Below are positions 1-9,678 of a stretch of 64,000 bases of DNA, piece by piece. How positions within the stretch are numbered: the first letter of the stretch is position 1; every line of letters begins with the position of its first letter. The position numbers and the translations under genes were made by a program. The notes under the pieces are model-generated. The model saw only the letters and a list, made by a program, of their open reading frames with translations. It was not told where the DNA came from and did not search any database. Source of the DNA: Flavobacterium sp. SUN046 (GTDB lineage Bacteria > Bacteroidota > Bacteroidia > Flavobacteriales > Flavobacteriaceae); NCBI RefSeq assembly GCF_028867965.1, contig NZ_JAPQNT010000001.1:186001-250000 (forward strand). Direction: 5' to 3'.

Positions 1-805
1 CTGTAAATCCGGCTTGATTGGTTCCGTAAGCACTTGCAGAAGCTGCCCAATTTACAGTTCCGTCTTCTTTTATTTTTTGTCCTGCTATTGCTTCACCGCC
101 TAAAAAAGTTGTTAGTGAAGACCATTCTGCATCGGTTGGAATGTGCCATCCAGCAGGTGCTAAACCTCTTGGATCATTTACTGCGTACCAATTGTATAAT
201 TTACCAAAAACTGGTCCGTTGGCAGTATCATTTTCATAATAACACCAAGCTCCAGTGGTTAAACTTGTCCATACTGCTGGATCTGTTACTTCTGGAATGA
301 CGTCACCATTTTTATATTTGCTTACATTCAAATTTTTCTTCATCCATTCAACTCCATTAATTTTTATAGAATTGTAGGTATTTCCGTCGGCATCAACAAC
401 ACCTGTTCCAGTAATAAACTGAGATGCTAATGTTGTAAAGGTAATTTGTCCGCCATATTTTGTTCCGTCAGCATTGGTTGCATAAGCTCTTACATAATAG
501 GTTGTATTTGGAGCTAAAGCAGTTATTGTACTTGAAAAACTTGCGTCTGTTACAGCATCAGTTGTATGCAATCCAGAAATTGTTGGACTTGGAGCAGTTC
601 CATAACAAAGCCCAGCTGCTGTTACATCACTTGTTCCAAAACTTGTAATCATGCCTAAATAGGTTGCAGTTGTATAAGTTACATTAAAAACACTGTATGT
701 TTTGACACTTAAATTGGCTGATGAGCCATCAATATTGGGAGTATCACCATTACTACAGCTAAACAATAATGCAGAAACAATTGATAATAATAAGAATTTT
801 TTCAT
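1..805 (-). CDS. FISUMP-domain lipoprotein, 3' end outside window (partial)
   Basis: The reading frame runs from an ATG at 803-805 to the left window edge without a stop, giving 268 codons of a longer gene. The N-terminus is a lipoprotein signal (MKKFLLLSIVSALLFSCSNG) with lipobox LFSC, so the protein should be anchored to a membrane, probably at the outer membrane or cell surface. Residues of about 25-125 resemble a fibronectin type III-like fold (TTYYVRAYATN motif). The rest matches the Fibrobacter succinogenes major paralogous (FISUMP) domain: GVEWMKKNL, then WCYYEND, then GKLYNWYAVNDPRGLAPAGWHIP and DAEWSSL. FISUMP proteins are common in Bacteroidota and their function is unknown. Family assignment is confident; a specific role cannot be given. 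Confidence 0.85.
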   Translation of the reverse strand, partial: MKKFLLLSIVSALLFSCSNGDTPNIDGSSANLSVKTYSVFNVTYTTATYLGMITSFGTSDVTAAGLCYGTAPSPTISGLHTTDAVTDASFSSTITALAPNTTYYVRAYATNADGTKYGGQITFTTLASQFITGTGVVDADGNTYNSIKINGVEWMKKNLNVSKYKNGDVIPEVTDPAVWTSLTTGAWCYYENDTANGPVFGKLYNWYAVNDPRGLAPAGWHIPTDAEWSSLTTFLGGEAIAGQKIKEDGTVNWAASASAYGTNQAGFT

Positions 806-834
806 TTGAAAGTAATTAAATGCGGTTGTGTTTA

Positions 835-842
835 CAAATATA
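835..842 (-). promoter_or_regulatory. Probable -7 box (TATATTTG) for the FISUMP lipoprotein
   Basis: On the minus strand TATATTTG matches the Bacteroidota -7 consensus TAnnTTTG and lies 29 bp before the start codon at 805. No convincing TTTG -33 element is seen at 18-20 bp upstream, so this is a moderate call. Confidence 0.45.
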
Positions 843-910
843 AAAAAATTACAATATAACTTATTGTAAGTGCTTTAAATGTAGACTTTATTTTAATAAT
901 TTAACAATTT

Positions 911-931
911 AAAAAACCACTCTAAGAGTGG
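911..931 (-). terminator. Intrinsic terminator overlapping the vanZ-like stop codon
   Basis: CCACTCT at 917-923 pairs with AGAGTGG at 925-931, and the stem is followed on the minus strand by six T residues (911-916). The stop codon of the vanZ-like gene (922-924) lies inside the stem. Confidence 0.6.
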
Positions 932-1299
932 CTTTTGGTATTTTTTAAAAAAAGTAGTGTAAAAATTAATCCGAAAATTGCTCCTATTGAGTTGGCTAAT
1001 GCGTCTATTGGGTCTGGCGTTCGATCTTTAGTAAAACCTTGACAAATTTCTATTAGTATTCCAAATACTATTGCCAAAAACAAGATAATAAACAGTATTA
1101 TAATGGAATTATTTTTAGTTTTAAAAAACAATGACCATAACATTACAAAAACAAAGTAAAATGTAAAATGAACAATTTTATCTTTATTAGGAACATCTAT
1201 TGATTCACCAACATCTCCCAAAGAAATCAGACTCAGTATGATAATCATAATCGTCCAACTTAAAGCCAGCAGCAAATATGTTTTTTTATTAAGCACCAA
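922..1299 (-). CDS. VanZ-like family small membrane protein
   Basis: A 125-residue protein that is almost entirely membrane embedded, with hydrophobic segments at about 8-27, 42-60, 66-88 and 102-120. The motif [16 protein letters not shown] near residues 40-55 and [15 protein letters not shown] near 97-111 are typical of the VanZ-like family. VanZ of enterococci gives low-level teicoplanin resistance, but most relatives, including this one, have no known function and should not be called resistance genes. It starts 11 bp inside gcvH and is probably co-transcribed with it and translationally coupled. The terminator overlaps its stop codon. Confidence 0.8.
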   Translation of the reverse strand: MVLNKKTYLLLALSWTIMIIILSLISLGDVGESIDVPNKDKIVHFTFYFVFVMLWSLFFKTKNNSIIILFIILFLAIVFGILIEICQGFTKDRTPDPIDALANSIGAIFGLIFTLLFLKNTKSHS

Positions 1300-1669
1300 T
1301 TAAATTTGCGTAGGCTTCGTTATCTAACAAATCATCCCATTGAGAAATGTCTGAAACTTTAACTTTTACCATCCAACCTTTTCCGTAAGGATCAGAATTT
1401 ACAGTTTCGGGATTGCGTTCTAAATCTTCATTAAATTCTATAATTTCTCCAGCCATTGGTAAGAATAAATCTGAAACTGTTTTTACTGCTTCAACTGTAC
1501 CAAAAACCTCATCTTTATCTAAAGTTTGATCTAATGTTTCAACTTCTACATAAACGATATCACCGAGTTCGCTTTGTGCGAAATGTGTGATTCCGATTGT
1601 TACAACATCACCGTCCAAAGAAACCCATTCGTGGTCTTTAGTGTATTTTAAATTAGCTGGTATACTCAT
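1289..1669 (-). CDS. gcvH: Glycine cleavage system H protein
   Basis: The 126-residue protein has the usual H-protein length. This lipoyl carrier shuttles the methylamine group of glycine between the P, T and L proteins of the glycine cleavage complex in the cytoplasm. The lipoylation site is visible as [12 protein letters not shown], with the modified lysine at K63. HEWV near the N-terminus and [10 protein letters not shown] near residue 91 are also diagnostic. The gene has its own promoter (TACATTTG, 1694-1701) giving a leader of about 18 nt. The neighbouring partners gcvP and gcvT are not in the window. Placement downstream of sprA but with its own promoter suggests independent expression. 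Confidence 0.97.
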   Translation of the reverse strand: MSIPANLKYTKDHEWVSLDGDVVTIGITHFAQSELGDIVYVEVETLDQTLDKDEVFGTVEAVKTVSDLFLPMAGEIIEFNEDLERNPETVNSDPYGKGWMVKVKVSDISQWDDLLDNEAYANLIGA

Positions 1670-1693
1670 TTGTTTGTTTATTTAAATTCAGGT

Positions 1694-1701
1694 CAAATGT
1701 A
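1694..1701 (-). promoter_or_regulatory. -7 box (TACATTTG) of gcvH-vanZ
   Basis: Exact TAnnTTTG match on the minus strand, 24 bp before the gcvH start codon. No clear -33 element is present. Confidence 0.55.
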
Positions 1702-1745
1702 TTATTTATTCTTAAATTTTTAAAATGATTTGATCACATTTTCAA

Positions 1746-4700
1746 TTAATTTCCAAAGTTATAGCGCAGTGTAAATCCGCCTCTAATATTTGTCATAGGA
1801 AATGATGTTGAAATCACTGCTTTAGAGAACGAATGATCATAATAGAAAATTGCAGTTAAGTTTTTGCTAAACGAATAATCGGCACTTAACTTGAACGACC
1901 AAATGTTTTGTCCGCCACCCAATTGGTTGTTATTGTAATCTAAATAACGTACAATAGTTTTATTATTACGATAAGAAAAATCTATTTTCAAATTGATATC
2001 ACTTTTTATAATTCCGGTTGGACTATCCGCTAATTTTGATGAAAATATTACATCTTTAAATCGGTAACCCGTTCCAATAATGTATTCAATTCCTTTAACT
2101 TCGGTAAGTAAATTATTATCAAAACTTAAAGAAAGTGCTCTGTCTTTTTTCATTTCGGCTAAAATTTTAAACGAACTTTTAGTTTCAAAATCAATTCTAA
2201 TTAACGGATTGAATTGTTCAACTAAGTTTACGTTTCCAATAATTGTTTGGCTGTAGTAATTTCCATTTAACGGATTAATTTGACCAGCATATTGGTTGTA
2301 ATCTAAATTAGAACGGAATGAGTTAACGGTATAAGAAGCTTTATAAGCATGTTGAATTGAGAAGCGTTTGAATTTATCTTTAAAGAATTTATAACGCATT
2401 AATCCGCTATATTTTATATTCCAGTTTGGAATTGGAATATTTCTAAAGATTCCCAAAGAAGAACTCGAAGCATCAGAACCTGTGTAAGCAGCTAAAAATG
2501 CTGGCAATAAAACTTCTTGACTTGTTTTACCAAATCCTACTGGATACCCTTCAGTATCTACTGTATAAGCCGCGCCACCGTTGTAATTAGTTGCTAATCT
2601 GTTGGCGATTATAACACGATTGTTTCTAAATTGGTCAAAAGCTTCTGAACCAAATTCATCACTATTTTTAAAAGCAGTTTTGATTAACACAGTTGATATT
2701 GCGAAATTTCCGGTGTTGTAAGGTGATCTTGAATTGTATTGTCCGTTGCTTACATCATATTGTTCAGAAAAATTATCGGCATAGGTTCTATTTCCGCTTA
2801 AATCGATTTTAAAATCTGGAAATAAATCCATATTGGCTGTAAAATCTAATGTGCGCGTAGTTACGTGAGTATAATTTTGATTGTAATCTGGGTAAGTTGT
2901 TAACCAACCATTCTTGGCTGCCTCAAAACGAATATCGTCTTGTGCGCCAAAAGCAAATCCTAATGACGGTTTCGTGCTACCAAAGAAACCAATTCCTGGC
3001 AAGAAACCTGGTAATGAAGTTCCTTGATTTTCGGTATAATTTATTTGAATATTTTTTACACTTGTTACAATTCCTATTAAACCATTTAAAAACACATTAG
3101 TATCTTTTGCAGGCGCTGCTTTTACTGCTGTGATTTTATCACCTGGTTTTGGTGGTCCGTTTTGTACAGTTTTAGAGGTTGTTTTTTTCTGTTTTGACAA
3201 TCCAATATATTTATAAAATGTTTCCATATTGAATGTAGAATTCAACTTGTGCGAACCAGCATTTTGGATACTATTTCCTAAGTTATATTCAACTCCATTA
3301 GAAATCACCGAGGACATTGCTAATGAAGATCGTTGCCAACTATAATTTCCTGTGTAAGTGTAAGTTGATTTTACAAAACTCAAAAACGGAATTTTATTTA
3401 TTGGCAATTCATAATTTAATGTCAGTTGTTGGTTGTGCTGATTTGGCGTACCAATATTCCAATAATCGGTCCATAAAGTATATGAATTATCAGGAACGTT
3501 ATTTTGGTCCAAATAATTTCTAACAATATTATTAGAGGTTGCGTTAAAATTCAATTTCAATGATTTGGTTAGATTGTAATTAAAACCGTATTGGTAATTG
3601 AACAAGAAATTTCTTTGGTATAAAGCATCCAATCCAATTCCTTCAACATCAACTAATCTAAATTGTTGTCGGTTAAACTGTCTTGTAATATTTGAACTAA
3701 AGGAAACATTTGTTGGCAAATAATTGAAATTAAAATCACTTAACAATTTCCAATAACTACTTTTCTTAAATGTTTTTACCTTCTTAAATGGCTCGAGCGG
3801 TTTTGGTTGAAACGCAAACGTATAATCGGCAGTAGTGCTAACATGTTGATCTACATAGTTTTCAAGTTCATAAGTATGTCTATCTACTTGATTGTAAGAG
3901 TACGAAAGTGTAAAATTTTCTGGGTCATAAAAATGTTGCTTTTGTTTTTCGCCACGTTCTTTTTTAACACCAATAAAATTGATACTTTTTCTTTTGGTAT
4001 AATCAATTGCTCTATTTTTGATATTTCTTTTTTCTGTTTCATCAGTTGTAACATCAATTAATTGTTTCAACTCAATATCTTGATTGAACGGATCGTATTT
4101 AGGAGTTATAAATTCTTCTCCTACAGCATAATTAAATGGTAAATTTACACCCCATTTTTTAGGCAAAAGCTTACCTAAACTCATGTTGGTAACAATATTG
4201 TATTGCAATATATCTTCACGACTTCTTTCGTTTGGCCCTTGCTCTAATGCACCAAATCCTTGTGTACTCATTCTACCAGTTGCCGATACGTTGGCAAAAT
4301 CGGCAAGATTGGCATCCATAGCAGCAACTGCAGCCATTCCGCCTTTATTATCCATTCCTGCTAAACGAAGTTCGTTAAACCAAGTTTCTCCTTTTATACG
4401 TCTCGGATTTAGTGGATGTTGTGGCGTATTTAATCTATTGGTATTATTTTTTACTCCAAGCATTAATGTTCGAACCAAACCAAAATTAGGATTTCCACGA
4501 ATTCCTAATCTCAATCGATCATCACCATCACCACCTGGAATTGCAATATCGTCATCTGGATAATAAATTTCTCCTGGTGTGTAAACGTGACTCAAAGCCA
4601 AAATTTTCATTCTAGTGATAAGTTCCAAAGAAACATCCATTCTATTATCTAAAGGCCAAACGCCTTCTCGAGTATTATCACCAAATTGCGTTTTCTTAAG

Positions 4701-7700
4701 CGGTAATTCTACTTGATAAAAGTTATCTGTAAAGTCATTACCAAAACGAATAAAACCACTCATTTCGTCGTCTTTAATTGATTCAGAATCTAAACCCGTA
4801 GGGTCTGGTAGAGATTCAGCATGTAAAAACATTTTTAATTTTTTGTACTGACGCATGTCAACATTAATATTTTTGAAAACACCACGAGAATCTCCAGGTT
4901 CCAAGCCGTTATCGGTTAGACTACCAATTCGTACTACTAATGATTGCTCATTTTGAGGGATTAATGTATTGTTGTTGTACAATTGTTCTAATTCAACTCC
5001 TGGCGGAACTACATAATGAATTGGATCTCTTGTTCCGTTTTCTTGTACATTTAAAGCCAATGAATCATAATCGGTACTGTCATCAGTAGTATCAGTATCG
5101 GCAGGATCTAAAGTGTTATCATATTTTCTCCAATCGCCGCGAACTAAATCTAATGCTCCAAACCGTACCGTCATTTGATCTTTAAATTTAGTCATGAACA
5201 TTCTCATGAATCTTATGGAACGAAAATCAGAAATATTACCAACTATATTTCTTGGTTGGTTGATTGGAATTTTAAATTGAATCCATCTAGCCGTTGTAGT
5301 CTCACCATTAGAAAGTGTTACTTGAGTAGGCAAAATATTAGTAATGTAATTTTGTCCGACAAAATTTAAATCTGCTGGGCTTATTTTAATACTATATTCG
5401 TAGTAGGCGTTAATTGTATTCATCGTGTTGTCACGATTAATATCTTCAACGTCTGGAACGGTAGTTGAACCTCTATTAGTATCGGTAACAGTTATTGGTG
5501 AGTTTCCTTCGGTTCCATTATAGTTTTTATAGCGATTAAAAACAGAACCTGTTGAGTTAAGAAAATAAGTGTAATCATCTTGCGCTGGATCGGCAAAAGA
5601 AGCAAATCCAGGAAATTTTGCGGCTTCTTGAGCATTATTTAATCCATTATATCCAATGTCTTGAGAACTTCTATTGGCTTCGTTTGAATCAAATGCATAA
5701 ATTAATGATTGTGAAGCTGGTGTATCACCCCAAATAGTTGCAGGTGCTAATATTTGATTATTACCTACTCCGTTCTCATAAAATTTTCGCCCATCTTGAA
5801 GTACATCTTCAGAAATCTCACCTAAGTTAAAGTATATAGTACCTGTATTATTAGGATTTATAGGACTTGGTGATACTCTAGTATCTGTGTAAGGATCCAT
5901 CATCCAAAATTGAATGTATTCAATATTAGATTGTTCAAAATTTGTAGAATTTAACGCTCTAAATATTCCACCAAAATTATCTTCTGGATTTGGAATCGTA
6001 TTATCGGCAGCTGTAGCAGGATTAAAATTAAAAGGACCACGTTCTTTAGGGAAGTAAGTCAAATCTAAAGTATTGATAACCTGAGATTGTCCTTGAGCTA
6101 ATACTGTTGCAGGATAAAGTTCTTGACTGTATATTCTTCTTGTTGAATTTAAAGACAAATCTTCATCAGAAATTCCGGCTGGTCGTTGGGTATAAAAAAT
6201 TGGGTCGATATTATACCAAGCTAATTTTGCTCTTTTAAATCCATAATTTAAAGCTGTTGAATTTCCTCCAAAGTCATTATAATCGGGTGCAACTCCTGTT
6301 GTTGGTCTGATTGGAGTTGAAGATAAAAACCAAGAATAAGGAGATTTTAAATCGATATTAGTTTGCGAACCTTCAAAATCTTCAACATAAACAGTAGATT
6401 CACCATCAAATTTATCTGCTTTGGGAGTTCCTGGTTTTAGATAAGCAACTTCACCTCTAATTGAGAAATTAGAAACTACGTCAGTATCCATATTTGGCAA
6501 TTTATTTACCAATCTTGTTAAAAATGGAACTTCTGTTGAATAGCTTCCGTTCAATCCATAAATTGTATTGTTTACTGATTCTTGACCGTAATTGGTTTTT
6601 TGCGTGAATGGTCTTTCAGACATTTTTAACAAAGTTGCGCCCATAATAAATTTATCTGAGAACTTATGTTGTACGTCAATTCCATAAAAACGTTTGGTTT
6701 GTCTACCAAAAGTAGAATTATTTTCAACCGAAACTTCAATTGGAGTGTTAGATGCTGTTAAGGCTGGATCAAGAATTTGAACTCTACCAGCTTGATAATT
6801 CACTGTATAATCTACACCTTCAACTAATTTTCGTCCGCCAGCAGTAACAACAACCGAACCTTTAGGCACGTTGAAAGCTCCAATTGGAATTCCGTCGCCA
6901 CCAGACGACTTGAATTTACCTTTTAGTTGAAATTTATTTTTACTTGCGTCTTGTAATGCTTTAGCCTGTGTTACACGATACAATTCACGGAAAACATATT
7001 TTGCTTGATTTGGGTTAAATGTATTTGAAGTTGCTGTTTGACTAGAAGTATAATCTTCACGATAATCTTCAGTTGGACTGGTTCTTAATTTTTCAAATAA
7101 ATACCTACCAAATGGCTCAACGGTGGTAAATATAATTCTACCATTTTGTTGATCAACTGTAAGTCCGGGAATAAAATCGAAGAAACCATCACCACCAGCT
7201 TGTGGATCGTTATTGTAATTCAATTGGTCTAAGGCAAATACTTTTAACAAAGGCGTTTGCTCAATACTAGCAGGAAGTGGTGAAGTCGAATTGGCTGCTG
7301 TTATATAATTTAACGGAGATGGATCAGTGTAAAGAATATTGAATTTAAAATCTTCTTTTTGTAGTTGATAACCACCTTGAATTTGATAAATGTTTTTCAT
7401 CATCAAGCCCCACATTGGCTTTTGAACATTGGTCAAACTACTTTTAAGCATTTTCAAAATCAACGCTTGCGAAGATGGAATTCCGTTAGGATCAACTTGT
7501 GTCGCATCTACTCCATCGGTACCAAATTCTCCAACTTGATACACTTGATCTCCAATAGTATATTGGTAAGCAACCGCAAGAACTTCATCATTTGCTAATC
7601 GTTGTTGTAACGAAATGTATCCTAATTGGGTATTGAATGTGAATTCGTTAGGCAATAATTTTCTAGCATTTTCTAGTTTTGCATAATCGGTTCCTTCACT

Positions 7701-9026
7701 TACAGGAACTGAATTATTAAAACCAGCATTGGCAGTAACTATTTCTCTAATATTCGTATTCAAATAACCACCACCAGCTTGAATCAAACTTGGGTTATAT
7801 TTATTATTTTTATTATCTGATGGTAAATCATACACTAATGGTTGTGTAAAAAAAGGTGGGACATCAGCAGTTGCAATTGCTACAACTTGATCATCAGGAA
7901 TTGGTGTTGAAGTACCACCAAAATTTAATTTCGCTTCACCTAAATCTTGTAATGCAATTATATTTCTTAAGTTATTGCTGGTTGTACTAACTCTATTTTG
8001 TTTATTAGTTATCCAAACCTCAACACGTGTAATTTGCACACGACTATCAATTAAAGGATAATTTCTAAGTGCATTATCGTATTTATTTTTGAAATATTGT
8101 GATAAGAAAAAGTGTCTGTCGGCATCATATTCTTGTGCAAACACTTCAAAATTCTGAATGGTTCCACCACCTTGCGAGGTTATAGTTTTAGTTTGCGATT
8201 TTTGTTCGGCAAAAACAGCCGAAACTGTTGTTCTACCAAATTGAAACTGTGCTTTTACACCAAACAAACTTTGAGCACCTCTAATTAATGAGCTGTTAAG
8301 AGGCATACTCACATTACCTACTTCTAATTTTTTTAATATAGAATCTTCTCCGCCTGAAGCACTTGGGTCAAATTCTAATTTGATTAAATTCTGAAAAGCA
8401 AAAGTTGATTGTGTATCATAATTGGCATTTACGCTTAATCGTTTGCCTACCTTTCCCATCAAACTCATGCTTATTCTTTGATTGAAATCGAAAGTTGTGG
8501 TTGATCTATTTCTAGGAGAAAATGATGGATTATCTTGTTTTGTATGCCTGAATCCTAAATCAATTTCAGCCGAACCTGTTGGTTTTACATCAATCGTATT
8601 TCCACCAAAAATAGTTTCAAAAAAGTTTGAATTCACATAAAACCTTGGTAATAAATCTTTTTTGGCTTCTTCTGTTCCTGCTTTTTTACCGTCAATGGCA
8701 TCTGATTTTTTCTTGAAATAATCGTGCATTGATTCTTTTAGTACCAATTGTTCGTATTCTTTTGGCGTAAGAATTATTGGATAATTGATATTAAAACCCT
8801 CAAAAGTTTTGGTTAAAACATAACGATCGGTAGCAGGATCATAAGTATAGGCTTGTACAACACTTGTAGGATTTGGTATAGCGATACTCCCAGTATTATA
8901 TCCTTTTATTGTATCATTTACATCATCATCAACTTGAGCAAATGAAGCTTGACTCGACAGAAAAACGATTAAAACAAAAACAGTTTTAAGGAAAATCGAT
9001 GAATATTTATGGTAATGTGTTTTCAA
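1746..9026 (-). CDS. sprA: SprA, T9SS outer-membrane translocon / gliding motility protein
   Basis: This 2,426-residue protein has a cleavable signal peptide (ends near SQASFAQ, residue 31). Its length and composition match SprA (Sov in Porphyromonas), the giant outer-membrane beta-barrel through which type IX secretion substrates pass; it is needed for gliding in Flavobacterium. The C-terminus ends in alternating beta-strand sequence (GGFTLRYNFGN), as expected for a barrel. SprA family sequence is visible throughout, for example the DGESTVYVEDFEGSQTNID block near residue 880. The gene lies 3 bp after ruvA, the usual ruvA-sprA order of Flavobacteriia, and is probably transcribed from the ruvA promoter. 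It implies that the cell has a full T9SS encoded elsewhere. Confidence 0.96.
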   Translation of the reverse strand: MKTHYHKYSSIFLKTVFVLIVFLSSQASFAQVDDDVNDTIKGYNTGSIAIPNPTSVVQAYTYDPATDRYVLTKTFEGFNINYPIILTPKEYEQLVLKESMHDYFKKKSDAIDGKKAGTEEAKKDLLPRFYVNSNFFETIFGGNTIDVKPTGSAEIDLGFRHTKQDNPSFSPRNRSTTTFDFNQRISMSLMGKVGKRLSVNANYDTQSTFAFQNLIKLEFDPSASGGEDSILKKLEVGNVSMPLNSSLIRGAQSLFGVKAQFQFGRTTVSAVFAEQKSQTKTITSQGGGTIQNFEVFAQEYDADRHFFLSQYFKNKYDNALRNYPLIDSRVQITRVEVWITNKQNRVSTTSNNLRNIIALQDLGEAKLNFGGTSTPIPDDQVVAIATADVPPFFTQPLVYDLPSDNKNNKYNPSLIQAGGGYLNTNIREIVTANAGFNNSVPVSEGTDYAKLENARKLLPNEFTFNTQLGYISLQQRLANDEVLAVAYQYTIGDQVYQVGEFGTDGVDATQVDPNGIPSSQALILKMLKSSLTNVQKPMWGLMMKNIYQIQGGYQLQKEDFKFNILYTDPSPLNYITAANSTSPLPASIEQTPLLKVFALDQLNYNNDPQAGGDGFFDFIPGLTVDQQNGRIIFTTVEPFGRYLFEKLRTSPTEDYREDYTSSQTATSNTFNPNQAKYVFRELYRVTQAKALQDASKNKFQLKGKFKSSGGDGIPIGAFNVPKGSVVVTAGGRKLVEGVDYTVNYQAGRVQILDPALTASNTPIEVSVENNSTFGRQTKRFYGIDVQHKFSDKFIMGATLLKMSERPFTQKTNYGQESVNNTIYGLNGSYSTEVPFLTRLVNKLPNMDTDVVSNFSIRGEVAYLKPGTPKADKFDGESTVYVEDFEGSQTNIDLKSPYSWFLSSTPIRPTTGVAPDYNDFGGNSTALNYGFKRAKLAWYNIDPIFYTQRPAGISDEDLSLNSTRRIYSQELYPATVLAQGQSQVINTLDLTYFPKERGPFNFNPATAADNTIPNPEDNFGGIFRALNSTNFEQSNIEYIQFWMMDPYTDTRVSPSPINPNNTGTIYFNLGEISEDVLQDGRKFYENGVGNNQILAPATIWGDTPASQSLIYAFDSNEANRSSQDIGYNGLNNAQEAAKFPGFASFADPAQDDYTYFLNSTGSVFNRYKNYNGTEGNSPITVTDTNRGSTTVPDVEDINRDNTMNTINAYYEYSIKISPADLNFVGQNYITNILPTQVTLSNGETTTARWIQFKIPINQPRNIVGNISDFRSIRFMRMFMTKFKDQMTVRFGALDLVRGDWRKYDNTLDPADTDTTDDSTDYDSLALNVQENGTRDPIHYVVPPGVELEQLYNNNTLIPQNEQSLVVRIGSLTDNGLEPGDSRGVFKNINVDMRQYKKLKMFLHAESLPDPTGLDSESIKDDEMSGFIRFGNDFTDNFYQVELPLKKTQFGDNTREGVWPLDNRMDVSLELITRMKILALSHVYTPGEIYYPDDDIAIPGGDGDDRLRLGIRGNPNFGLVRTLMLGVKNNTNRLNTPQHPLNPRRIKGETWFNELRLAGMDNKGGMAAVAAMDANLADFANVSATGRMSTQGFGALEQGPNERSREDILQYNIVTNMSLGKLLPKKWGVNLPFNYAVGEEFITPKYDPFNQDIELKQLIDVTTDETEKRNIKNRAIDYTKRKSINFIGVKKERGEKQKQHFYDPENFTLSYSYNQVDRHTYELENYVDQHVSTTADYTFAFQPKPLEPFKKVKTFKKSSYWKLLSDFNFNYLPTNVSFSSNITRQFNRQQFRLVDVEGIGLDALYQRNFLFNYQYGFNYNLTKSLKLNFNATSNNIVRNYLDQNNVPDNSYTLWTDYWNIGTPNQHNQQLTLNYELPINKIPFLSFVKSTYTYTGNYSWQRSSLAMSSVISNGVEYNLGNSIQNAGSHKLNSTFNMETFYKYIGLSKQKKTTSKTVQNGPPKPGDKITAVKAAPAKDTNVFLNGLIGIVTSVKNIQINYTENQGTSLPGFLPGIGFFGSTKPSLGFAFGAQDDIRFEAAKNGWLTTYPDYNQNYTHVTTRTLDFTANMDLFPDFKIDLSGNRTYADNFSEQYDVSNGQYNSRSPYNTGNFAISTVLIKTAFKNSDEFGSEAFDQFRNNRVIIANRLATNYNGGAAYTVDTEGYPVGFGKTSQEVLLPAFLAAYTGSDASSSSLGIFRNIPIPNWNIKYSGLMRYKFFKDKFKRFSIQHAYKASYTVNSFRSNLDYNQYAGQINPLNGNYYSQTIIGNVNLVEQFNPLIRIDFETKSSFKILAEMKKDRALSLSFDNNLLTEVKGIEYIIGTGYRFKDVIFSSKLADSPTGIIKSDINLKIDFSYRNNKTIVRYLDYNNNQLGGGQNIWSFKLSADYSFSKNLTAIFYYDHSFSKAVISTSFPMTNIRGGFTLRYNFGN

Positions 9027-9029
9027 AAA

Positions 9030-9611
9030 TTATAAATTTTTTAATGCTTGTTTAATAATGCTTTCAACCGTAGCATCTGGATCATTACTGATAATTTTAT
9101 CTACTACTTTTTCGGAAGCTTTTCTAACAAAACCTAAAACCTCCAAAGCAGATAACGCTTCATCTCGATTTGTATTGCTTTGAGATAGTGAAACTTCGTC
9201 TAAATCGTAAATTTTTAACACTTTATCCTTTAAATCTAATATAGCTCTTTGGGCGGTTTTACTTCCAATGCCTTTTATAGATTGAATAGTTCCTACATCA
9301 CCACTTGCCAATGCTTGAATAATTTGTTTTGGTTCTAACGATGAAAGCATTGTTCGTGCAATACTAGCACCAATTCCTGAAACAGAGAGTAGCATTTTAA
9401 ATATTTCTCTTTCTGATTTTTCTACAAATCCATACAAAGAATGTGCATCTTCTTTAATCATTAAAAAAGTGAACAATTTAATAAAATCTGTTTTAGGAAG
9501 TAACGAATACGTATGCAACGAAATGTTAATATGATAACCAACACCATTACAGTCTATTACAACTTCGGTTGGTGTTTTTTCAACTAATTTACCTTGAATG
9601 TGTGCTATCAT
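9030..9611 (-). CDS. ruvA: Holliday junction branch migration protein RuvA
   Basis: The 193-residue length is normal for RuvA. RuvA tetramers bind the four-way junction and load the RuvB helicase motor during recombinational repair. The N-terminal OB domain begins MIAHIQGKLVEKTPTEVVID. Helix-hairpin-helix motifs follow at about 72-130 (SVSGIGASIART and IKGIGSKTAQRAILDLKD). A short C-terminal RuvB-contacting domain ends the protein (ALSALEVLGFVRKASEKVV). It is the first gene of a ruvA-sprA unit; ruvB lies separately at 44803 in this window and ruvC is not seen. Confidence 0.96.
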   Translation of the reverse strand: MIAHIQGKLVEKTPTEVVIDCNGVGYHINISLHTYSLLPKTDFIKLFTFLMIKEDAHSLYGFVEKSEREIFKMLLSVSGIGASIARTMLSSLEPKQIIQALASGDVGTIQSIKGIGSKTAQRAILDLKDKVLKIYDLDEVSLSQSNTNRDEALSALEVLGFVRKASEKVVDKIISNDPDATVESIIKQALKNL

Positions 9612-9630
9612 AATATATTATAAATCAATC

Positions 9631-9638
9631 CAAATATA
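9631..9638 (-). promoter_or_regulatory. -7 box (TATATTTG) of ruvA-sprA
   Basis: Exact TAnnTTTG match on the minus strand, 19 bp before the ruvA ATG, predicting a leader of roughly 10-15 nt. Confidence 0.55.
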
Positions 9639-9678
9639 ACAAAAAACTTTAATTAGCCTAGTTAGTGTCTTTTATCTG

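Noticed and set aside
922..1299. Teicoplanin resistance gene based on VanZ similarity
   Set aside because: VanZ-like proteins are widespread in Bacteroidota without van genes; family membership alone does not indicate resistance.
4183..4563. 126-codon plus-strand open frame within sprA
   Set aside because: Antisense to a strongly conserved SprA coding region with no family similarity or promoter.
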